Assembly (NCBI GenBank): GCA_045630265.1
Contig: JAZQSV010000025.1
Span: 1 to 20,616, forward strand
DNA length: 20,616 nt
Source: UMGS1279 sp045630265
GTDB taxonomy: Bacteria; Bacillota; Clostridia; Oscillospirales; Acutalibacteraceae
Reading direction: 5' to 3'
The translations under genes were made by a program, and so were the position numbers. Positions within the stretch are counted from its first letter, which is position 1. Every line of letters begins with the position of its first letter. Shown here piece after piece: positions 14,541-20,616 of the stretch. The notes under the pieces were generated by a model. The model saw only the letters and a program-made list of their open reading frames with translations, had not been told where the DNA came from and did no database searches.

Positions 14541-16406
14541 ATGTTGGATAAAAAGATTTTAAGCACAATTAAAACTAAAGAAGATATTGACAAGTTAAAC
14601 GCACAGGAACTAACTTCTCTTTGCGATGAGATTAGGCAGGTACTTATTGATACTGTAGCTAATAATGGAGGACATCTTGCCTCAAATTTAGGTACGGTTG
14701 AGTTAACTGTAGCTTTATATAAGGCCTTTAATTTTCCGAAGGACAAGCTTATTTTTGACGTTGGCCATCAGTGCTATACCCATAAGCTCCTTTCGGGTAG
14801 GTTAGATAGGTTTTCGACCCTTCGAACTGAGGGTGGCATTTCGGGCTTTATGCGCCCCGACGAAAGTGAGTTTGATCCCGTTGTTACAGGACATAGCAGT
14901 ACCGCTATTTCTTCCGCTCTGGGTATTTATAAGGCGCTTTCTCTTACCAAAGAAGAAACACCCTACGTTATTTCGGTAGTAGGCGACGGTGCCATGACCG
15001 GCGGTATGGCCTTTGAAGGTCTTAATAACGCGGGTGCCAGAAAAAACGCATCCCTTATTGTTGTACTTAATGATAATAAAATTTCTATTTCTCATAATGT
15101 TGGTGCCTTTGCCAGATATCTTTCTATTATTCGTTCAAGGCCCGGTTATCACCGCTTTAAGCATAGACTTGAAAAACTTATTTCTCTTATCCCGCTTGTT
15201 GGTAAATGGATTAACCATAATTTACTCCGTTCAAAAACTATGCTTAAAAACGCTATTTATCATAGTAATATTTTTGAAGATATGGGCTTTTTATATCTTG
15301 GTCCCGTAGACGGCCACGACTTAAAGCGCTTAGAACAAATTTTGTCAACTGCTAAGGAGCAAAAGCGCCCCGTTTTAGTGCACGTACTTACCACAAAGGG
15401 TAAAGGGTACACACCTGCTGAAAATTCACCTAAAATGTACCATGGCGTTTCGGCATTTGATAAGGAAAACGGTATTTCTAGTAATGTGAAGGCCGACTAT
15501 TCCGCCTGTGTTGGTGATGAGCTGGTAAAAATAGCCGCGAAGGACAAAAAACTTTGCGTTACCACCGCCGCTATGACAATGGGTACGGGACTTTATGAGT
15601 TTTCACAAAAATATAGAAATCGCTTTTTTGACGTAGGAATTGCGGAGCAGCACGCAGTTACCTTTAATGCAGGTCTTGCAGCAGGCGGTATGCACCCCGT
15701 TTTTGCGGTATATTCCACCTTTTTGCAAAGGGCATACGATCAGATAATTCACGATGCTGCTATTGCAAATCTTCCCATAACCCTTTGTGTAGACAGGGCG
15801 GGTTTTGTTGGGGATGACGGTGAAACCCATCACGGACTGTTTGATATTAGTTTTTTAAAGACAATACCCAATATAAAAATTTATTCACCTTGCACGTATT
15901 TAGAGCTCAGAAGAACGCTAAGTGATACAATAAGTAACTCTAATGGTCCTACAGCTATTCGTTATCCCCGAGGTGTTGAACCAAAGCTCCCGGATGACTT
16001 TACTTCAAGTGAGGACGATTACACCTTCTACGGTGATTGTACAGCTAAGACTGTTATTGTAACATTTGGCAGGGTATTTGCAAATGCGGCTGATGCTTAT
16101 CTAAAACTAAAAAATGACAGAAAAAAAGTTGCGATTTTAAAGCTAAATAAAATTTTTCCCATATCTGATGATACACTAAAAACACTTCTTGGCTTTAAAA
16201 ATGTAGTAATTTTTGAAGAGGGTATGAAATCTGGTGGTATTAACGAAACCATTTTGAGTGTACTGCACCTATTAGGTTATAAAGGTAATATTCAGGTTTT
16301 TGCCGTAGATGGTGAATTTGTGCCCCACGCAAAGGTAGAAGCACAGCTTAAAAAATATAAGCTGGATAGCGAATCAATTTATGAAATTATAAAGGAACTT
16401 AAATAA
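14541..16406 (+). CDS. dxs: 1-deoxy-D-xylulose-5-phosphate synthase
   Basis: This thiamine-diphosphate enzyme joins pyruvate and glyceraldehyde-3-phosphate in the first step of the methylerythritol phosphate pathway. The 621 residues match family length. GGHLASNLGTVELT (43-56) and DVGHQCYTHKLLSGR (73-87) carry substrate histidines. The cofactor motif is GDGAMTGGMAFEGLNNAG (148-165) with NDNKISIS just after. The transketolase-like middle domain has FDVGIAEQHAVTFNAGLAAGG and DRAGFVGDDGETHHG, and a transketolase C-terminal domain ends the protein. The gene begins 18 bases after ispA, with AGGA upstream of the ATG, and its stop shares one base with the tlyA start. Dxs feeding IspA in one transcript joins precursor supply to chain elongation. 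Confidence 0.97.
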   Translation: MLDKKILSTIKTKEDIDKLNAQELTSLCDEIRQVLIDTVANNGGHLASNLGTVELTVALYKAFNFPKDKLIFDVGHQCYTHKLLSGRLDRFSTLRTEGGISGFMRPDESEFDPVVTGHSSTAISSALGIYKALSLTKEETPYVISVVGDGAMTGGMAFEGLNNAGARKNASLIVVLNDNKISISHNVGAFARYLSIIRSRPGYHRFKHRLEKLISLIPLVGKWINHNLLRSKTMLKNAIYHSNIFEDMGFLYLGPVDGHDLKRLEQILSTAKEQKRPVLVHVLTTKGKGYTPAENSPKMYHGVSAFDKENGISSNVKADYSACVGDELVKIAAKDKKLCVTTAAMTMGTGLYEFSQKYRNRFFDVGIAEQHAVTFNAGLAAGGMHPVFAVYSTFLQRAYDQIIHDAAIANLPITLCVDRAGFVGDDGETHHGLFDISFLKTIPNIKIYSPCTYLELRRTLSDTISNSNGPTAIRYPRGVEPKLPDDFTSSEDDYTFYGDCTAKTVIVTFGRVFANAADAYLKLKNDRKKVAILKLNKIFPISDDTLKTLLGFKNVVIFEEGMKSGGINETILSVLHLLGYKGNIQVFAVDGEFVPHAKVEAQLKKYKLDSESIYEIIKELK

Positions 16407-17218
16407 TGGCTAAAGAAAAAGTACGCTTAGATAGCTTTGTTTTTGCAGGTGGTTTTGCAGAAAGTAGAGAAAAAGCAAAGGCGCTTATTATGGCAGGTGT
16501 TGTTTACGTCAATAACCAAAAGGCCGATAAAGCAGGTTTAATTATTAAAGAAGGCGACAAAGTAGAGGTTAGGGATAACCCCTTAAAATACGTTAGCCGA
16601 GGAGGACTAAAGCTTGAAAAGGCAATGCAAAATTTTCCTATTTATTTAAAGGGAAAAATTTGTGCCGACATTGGCGCTTCGACAGGCGGTTTCACCGACT
16701 GTATGCTTCAAAACGGAGCAAGTAAGGTCTATGCAATAGATGTCGGCTACGGTCAACTTGCCTGGAAACTAAGAAGTGATGAGCGTGTTGTAAACCTTGA
16801 AAGGACAAACTTTCGCTACTGCACAAGCGAGCAAATTCCCGATAAACTTCAATTTGCGTCTGTAGACGTTTCTTTTATTTCACTTTCTATTATTATTCCT
16901 GCCCTCGTTCCTTTAATGGAAGATGGGGCAGAGGCGGTTTGCCTTATTAAACCGCAGTTTGAGGCGGGCAAGGAAAAGGTTGGCAAAAACGGTGTTGTTA
17001 GGGAGCCCGAAATACATAAAGAGGTAGTATATAAAATTTTAGAGGTAATGAAAAACAATTCTCTTTCGGTTTTGGGATTGGATTTTTCACCAATAAAAGG
17101 CCCCGAGGGCAATATTGAATATTTAATTTACGTTAAAAATAATGGGCAGGGAGAGGTGGCTGATGCGGTTAACGTTGATGAGGTTATTTCTCACTCCCAC
17201 TCAAATCTTGATAAATAA
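16406..17218 (+). CDS. tlyA: TlyA-family rRNA 2'-O-methyltransferase
   Basis: TlyA enzymes methylate ribose 2'-OH groups of 16S and 23S rRNA. In other species their loss gives resistance to capreomycin. The 270 residues comprise an S4 RNA-binding domain (about 6-60, RLDSFVFAGGFAESREKAK) and a FtsJ-type methyltransferase domain. The latter carries the short linker KYVSRGGLKLEKA (61-73) and the SAM motif DIGASTGGFTDCML (88-101). VDVSFISL (153-160) and LIKPQFEAGKEKVGK (180-194) follow. The name 'hemolysin' often given to this family is historical. The ATG overlaps the last base of dxs, with AAGGA about nine bases upstream. A short Ser/His-containing tail follows the catalytic domain and carries no motif I recognise. 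Confidence 0.94.
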   Translation: MAKEKVRLDSFVFAGGFAESREKAKALIMAGVVYVNNQKADKAGLIIKEGDKVEVRDNPLKYVSRGGLKLEKAMQNFPIYLKGKICADIGASTGGFTDCMLQNGASKVYAIDVGYGQLAWKLRSDERVVNLERTNFRYCTSEQIPDKLQFASVDVSFISLSIIIPALVPLMEDGAEAVCLIKPQFEAGKEKVGKNGVVREPEIHKEVVYKILEVMKNNSLSVLGLDFSPIKGPEGNIEYLIYVKNNGQGEVADAVNVDEVISHSHSNLDK

Positions 17219-17232
17219 AGGCGGGTGTTATT

Positions 17233-18063
17233 TTGAAAATAGGCATAATTGTTAATTACGAAAAGACAAGCGCTCTTTCTATTGCTAAAAAAACTGCCAA
17301 GGTTTTAAAAGACGCAGGCGCTACAGTTTATACCGTTAAAACCAATAGTAATTCTTTAGGCGTAGAAGAATTTACCGAAAATAAGCTTTTTGAAACCTCA
17401 GATCTTTTTGTTGTAATTGGCGGAGATGGCACAATAATACACAGCGCCAAAAAGGCGGCAATGCTAAGTAAAGCCGTACTTGGAATAAATGCAGGCAGGG
17501 TTGGATATTTAGCAGGTCTTGAAGCCGACCAAATAGAAAAGGTTACTGCACTTCTAACCGGCAATTTTATCACCGAAAAGCGTATGCTCTTAAAGGTTAC
17601 CTTGGGGGAAAATGAATATTTTAGCTTAAATGATGCGGTTGTTTCAAAAGGTAACATCTCGCGTATGATTGATATTTCGGCTAAAATTGATGGTGAATCT
17701 ATTTCTTATCGCGCCGACGGACTTATTGCCGCAACCCCTACCGGCTCTACTGCTTATTCGCTATCAGCCGGTGGCCCCGTGGTAGATTTCAGGTTAGAAA
17801 GTATTATGCTAACCCCAATTTGTCCGCAGTCGCTTTATTCAAGGCCAATTTTGGTTAGCGCTGATAAAGATGTTTCAGTTAAGGCGGTTGCTCCAAAGGG
17901 CACCCAAACCTATCTTACCATTGACGGCGAAAACTCTTATTTAATTGGCGAGAGTGATGAGGTTACAATTACTAAATCAGAAGATATATTTGTAAGGCTT
18001 ATAAAATTAAACGATGGCTCGTTTTTAACAGCGCTATCTGAAAAATTTAATTTGTTAGGGTAG
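17233..18063 (+). CDS. nadK: NAD kinase
   Basis: NAD kinase phosphorylates NAD to NADP in the cytosol. The 276-residue protein carries VVIGGDGTIIHSA (60-72), containing the catalytic GGDG. NAGRVGYLAG (86-95) is a variant of the usual NxGxLGFL block. YRADGLIAATPTGSTAYSLS and AGGPVVD follow as the NAD-binding and conserved glycine-rich segments. The start is a TTG at 17233; MKIGIIVN is the expected first strand, and AAGGCGGGTG upstream can act as a ribosome site. The gene lies 14 bases after tlyA, and argR follows immediately. The tlyA-nadK-argR-recN order is widely conserved in Firmicutes. Confidence 0.96.
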   Translation: MKIGIIVNYEKTSALSIAKKTAKVLKDAGATVYTVKTNSNSLGVEEFTENKLFETSDLFVVIGGDGTIIHSAKKAAMLSKAVLGINAGRVGYLAGLEADQIEKVTALLTGNFITEKRMLLKVTLGENEYFSLNDAVVSKGNISRMIDISAKIDGESISYRADGLIAATPTGSTAYSLSAGGPVVDFRLESIMLTPICPQSLYSRPILVSADKDVSVKAVAPKGTQTYLTIDGENSYLIGESDEVTITKSEDIFVRLIKLNDGSFLTALSEKFNLLG

Positions 18064-18067
18064 GTGG
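18062..18067 (+). promoter_or_regulatory. Ribosome binding site deciding the argR start
   Basis: AGGTGG overlaps the nadK stop codon and lies five bases before the ATG at 18073. A GTG at 18064 in the same frame is inside this site. The ATG is therefore the more likely start. Confidence 0.65.
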
Positions 18068-18072
18068 ATTTT

Positions 18073-18543
18073 ATGAAGAATGAACGTAGAGAAGCGTTGC
18101 TTGAACTTATCAACACGAAGTCCTTAGAAACTCAGGATGATTTGCTTAAGGCTTTAGAGGAACTTGGCTTTGAGGCAACACAGTCAACAGTTTCAAGGGA
18201 TATTAAACAGTTAGGTTTAGTTAAGGTTTTGGATAAAAATGGCAGATATAAATATACCCAAAGGTTTGCCGGAAATAATATTTCTTCGACTGAAAAGGAT
18301 CTAGACAGTGAACATCTACTTAATATTGTTAAAAGGTCGGTTATTTGGGTTAAGTACGCTGTTAATGATGTTGTAATAAAGTGTTATTCCGGTATGGCAC
18401 AGTCTACTTGTGTAGCCATTGACAGTATGTTCCACGATATGTTTTTGGGAACAGTAGCGGGTGAGGATACGGTTATAGTTATAGCCGAAAATGAAGCCGC
18501 CGCCGCATTACTTGCGGAAAAATTAAAGGAAATAATGGAGTAA
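18073..18543 (+). CDS. argR: Arginine repressor / arginine-responsive regulator ArgR
   Basis: ArgR is a hexameric regulator that binds ARG boxes when arginine is abundant, repressing biosynthesis and in some species activating catabolism. The 156 residues contain an N-terminal winged-helix domain (about 1-65) with the recognition helix QSTVSRDIKQLGLVKV (37-52). The C-terminal arginine-binding oligomerisation domain (about 80-150) has GMAQSTCVAID and GTVAGEDTV (126-134). Family members usually read GTIAGDDT; here the first of the two ligand aspartates is Glu, a conservative change. The gene follows nadK and precedes recN, an order common in Firmicutes, so its position says little about its targets. 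No arginine genes are in the window. I prefer the ATG at 18073 over a GTG at 18064. Confidence 0.94.
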   Translation: MKNERREALLELINTKSLETQDDLLKALEELGFEATQSTVSRDIKQLGLVKVLDKNGRYKYTQRFAGNNISSTEKDLDSEHLLNIVKRSVIWVKYAVNDVVIKCYSGMAQSTCVAIDSMFHDMFLGTVAGEDTVIVIAENEAAAALLAEKLKEIME

Positions 18544-18548
18544 TTTAA

Positions 18549-20222
18549 GTGTTAGATTATCTGCATATTGAAAATATTGCCGTTATAGAATCGGTTGATA
18601 TTGATTTTAAGTCGGGATTTAGCGTTTTAACAGGTGAAACGGGCGCAGGTAAATCAATAATTATTGACGCAATTTTTGCTTTGATGGGTGAACGTACTTC
18701 AAGGGAACTTATCCGCCATGGCGAAAACAGAGCGGTTGTAAGCGCCAGCTTTTCGGATATTGGAAAGACGGCTGAAGACAAACTAACCGAGCTTGGATTT
18801 TTCCTTGATGAAGGAAATCTTGTTATACAGCGCACACTTTTTGCCGATGGAAAAGGACAGGTTAAAATTAACGGTCTGGCCGCCAATGTTTCTACCTTAA
18901 AGGAAATAGGGAAACTGCTTATTAATATTCATGGTCAGCACGATAGCCAAAATCTTTTAAATCCCGAAAAACATATAACCTTTATTGATGCTTATGCTGA
19001 AAATAAGGAAATAAAGGATGAATATATTGTGGCTTTTGAGGATTTTAAGCAAATTATGCTGAAACTTAAGGCCACTATGACCGACGAGGACGAAAAAAAG
19101 CGACGTATAGAATATTTAAAATATCAAATATCCGAAATTGAAAAGGCGGATGTAAAAACGGGTGAGGTAGTAGCCCTTAAGGACTATCTTAAACTAAGTC
19201 GTAGTAGTCAAAAGGTTTCAGTATCTATAAAATCGGCCCTGGGCGCTCTTGCGGGCGGGGGAGAGGAAGATGTTTACTGCGCTCTTGACTCCCTTAAAAC
19301 GGCAAAACAAGGACTTTTAGCGGTAAATGAAACCCTTCCGCAGGTTAACGCACTGCTTGAGCAGTTAGATAAATCTATTTTGGATATTGAATCTACCTAT
19401 TTAGACGCGCAAAATATTCTGTCTGAAATAGAATATGACCCCGAAAAGGCAGAGCAGTGTCAAACAAGACTTGACATATTACGACCGCTTATGTTAAAAT
19501 ACGGTGGTTCGGAGGAAAGCGTTTTAGAGGCCTACAATTTGGCTCTAAACGAGCTTAGCGCTTTTGAAATGAACGACAAAAGCAGGGTAGAGCTTGAAGA
19601 GAAACTTTCTTTAGCTGAGGAACGGCTTGTACTGAAGGGCAAAGCCCTTACCGAATCCAGAAAGAAAGCGGCCAAGGAGATTTGTGAGCGTATTTGTGCA
19701 GAGCTTTCGTTTTTGGATTTTGAAAATGCTGTTTTCACTGCCGAGATTGAAAAGGGTAGGTATACAAAAAACGGAGCCGACGTTACTGAATTTTTAATTT
19801 CTGCCAACGTTGGTGAGGAACCTAAACCTCTTTCTAAAATTGCTTCGGGTGGTGAGCTTTCAAGAATAATGCTTGCCATTAGAAAGGTTTTGTCACTTCG
19901 CGATGATGTTGGCACACTTATCTTTGATGAAATTGATACGGGTATTAGCGGTCGTGCTGCGGGCAAGGTTGCAACCTCTCTTTCTTCGGTCGCTGAGCAA
20001 AGACAAGTTATTTGCGTTACTCATTTGGCGCAAATTGCATCTGCCGCGAATAACCACCTACTTATAAATAAATCCTCCGACGGAGTAAGAACGTACACCA
20101 CCGTAACACCGCTTGACCATAGTGCAAGGGTTAGGGAGATTGCAAGGATTATTTCAGGTAGTGAATATACCGAAAATCTTTTAAACACCGCCGAGGAAAT
20201 GTTAAATAATAAAACCGTTTAA
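18549..20222 (+). CDS. recN: DNA repair protein RecN
   Basis: RecN is an SMC-like ATPase that tethers DNA ends during double-strand break repair. The 557 residues match the family length of about 550-570. The Walker A motif GETGAGKS is at 29-36. A QHDSQNLL block (Q-loop region) follows at about 135. A helical coiled-coil region, Lys/Glu-rich, spans about 165-375. The ABC signature ASGGELS is at 432-438, and Walker B TLIFDEID at 456-463, followed by a CVTHLAQIAS switch region. The start is a GTG at 18549 with GGAG nine bases upstream at the end of argR, five bases after its stop. MLDYLHIENIAVIE is the expected first strand. I do not see a LexA box, but the gene is inside a long transcript. Confidence 0.97.
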   Translation: MLDYLHIENIAVIESVDIDFKSGFSVLTGETGAGKSIIIDAIFALMGERTSRELIRHGENRAVVSASFSDIGKTAEDKLTELGFFLDEGNLVIQRTLFADGKGQVKINGLAANVSTLKEIGKLLINIHGQHDSQNLLNPEKHITFIDAYAENKEIKDEYIVAFEDFKQIMLKLKATMTDEDEKKRRIEYLKYQISEIEKADVKTGEVVALKDYLKLSRSSQKVSVSIKSALGALAGGGEEDVYCALDSLKTAKQGLLAVNETLPQVNALLEQLDKSILDIESTYLDAQNILSEIEYDPEKAEQCQTRLDILRPLMLKYGGSEESVLEAYNLALNELSAFEMNDKSRVELEEKLSLAEERLVLKGKALTESRKKAAKEICERICAELSFLDFENAVFTAEIEKGRYTKNGADVTEFLISANVGEEPKPLSKIASGGELSRIMLAIRKVLSLRDDVGTLIFDEIDTGISGRAAGKVATSLSSVAEQRQVICVTHLAQIASAANNHLLINKSSDGVRTYTTVTPLDHSARVREIARIISGSEYTENLLNTAEEMLNNKTV

Positions 20223-20252
20223 TAATCTTTTAGGATACAAGGAGATATAGCA

Positions 20253-20616
20253 ATGACACTTTTTGAAGAACTTAAAGCCAGAGGCCTTTTGGCGCAAACA
20301 ACAGATGAAGAAATGGTTCGTGATTTAATTGATAACAAGAAAATAACCTTCTATATTGGCTTTGATCCCACTGCCGACAGTTTGCACGTAGGCCATTTTG
20401 TTGCAATGATTATGATGTCGCATATGCAACGTCACGGCCACCGTCCCATAGCACTTTTTGGTGGCGGCACCGGTATGATCGGTGACCCCTCTGGCAAGAC
20501 CGATATGCGTAAAATGCTTACAAGAGAGACCATTGACCATAATATTGAGTGCTTTATTAAACAAATGTCTAGACTTGTAGATTTTTCGGATGATAAAGCC
20601 ATTATGGTTAATAACG
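20253..20616 (+). CDS. tyrS: Tyrosyl-tRNA synthetase, partial (N-terminal 121 residues)
   Basis: This class I aminoacyl-tRNA synthetase charges tRNA-Tyr. Only the first 121 residues lie in the window; the frame is open to the right edge. The Rossmann catalytic fold starts as expected: YIGFDPTADSLHVGHFVAMI contains the HVGH version of the HIGH motif (45-48). PIALFGGGTGMIGDPSGKTD (65-84) is a strong TyrS signature. The KMSKS-type loop and S4 RNA-binding domain would be beyond the edge. The ATG at 20253 has AGGAG about eight bases upstream. Only 30 bases separate it from recN, so no T-box leader, the usual tRNA-sensing control of this gene in Firmicutes, can fit there. Confidence 0.95.
   Translation, partial: MTLFEELKARGLLAQTTDEEMVRDLIDNKKITFYIGFDPTADSLHVGHFVAMIMMSHMQRHGHRPIALFGGGTGMIGDPSGKTDMRKMLTRETIDHNIECFIKQMSRLVDFSDDKAIMVNN

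Noticed and set aside
19532..19966. Open frame of 144 codons on the minus strand inside recN
   Set aside because: It is a Ser-rich antisense shadow of the conserved ABC region of RecN, with no independent evidence.
1..20616. Mobile element, prophage, defence island or CRISPR array
   Set aside because: No transposase, integrase, phage gene, array of spaced repeats or shift in base composition was seen. Gene order is core-genome-like.

Overview
The window reads as chromosomal DNA of a low-to-moderate GC Gram-positive anaerobe of the class Clostridia, most likely near the Oscillospiraceae/Ruminococcaceae. The grounds are AT-rich codon use, strong GGAGG-type ribosome sites, and the order nusB - TsaD-like - xseA - xseB - ispA - dxs - tlyA - nadK - argR - recN, which is typical of Clostridia. 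Placement below class is inference. The window is densely coding. No gene-free stretch exceeds 300 bases; the longest are 6999-7227 (a divergent promoter region) and 10798-10928 (a terminator followed by a promoter). I saw no tRNA, rRNA, CRISPR array, insertion sequence or phage gene.

Region A (1-6998, minus strand, read from right to left) is one tightly packed six-gene unit: alpha/beta hydrolase, membrane-anchored MurF-type ligase, D-Ala-D-Ala ligase (ddl), cation diffusion facilitator, HI0933-family flavoprotein and a COG2509-type FAD dehydrogenase. The last gene runs off the left edge. Ddl and the MurF-type protein would make D-Ala-D-Ala and attach it to the peptidoglycan precursor. The MurF-type protein is unusual: its N-terminus is a hydrophobic, probably five-helix membrane domain instead of the usual UDP-MurNAc-tripeptide-binding domain.

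Region B (7228-10834, plus strand) holds an OmpR-type response regulator, its sensor histidine kinase and an HtrA-type membrane-anchored serine protease with a PDZ domain. It ends in a clear intrinsic terminator. It looks like an envelope-stress module and is divergent from the cell-wall unit.

Region C (10929-20616, plus strand) is a long housekeeping unit with 1-bp and 4-bp gene overlaps. It covers transcription antitermination (nusB), a diverged Kae1/TsaD-like protein, exonuclease VII (xseA, xseB), isoprenoid synthesis (ispA, dxs), an rRNA 2'-O-methyltransferase (tlyA), NAD kinase, the arginine repressor, RecN and the start of tyrosyl-tRNA synthetase, which is cut by the right edge.

Most of the window is ordinary core genome. 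The points most worth a second look are the membrane-anchored MurF-type ligase, the TsaD paralogue that keeps its metal ligands, the Mn-type metal site in the CDF transporter, and the cysteine cluster in the sensor domain of the kinase beside htrA. I found no convincing evidence of a wholly new system.
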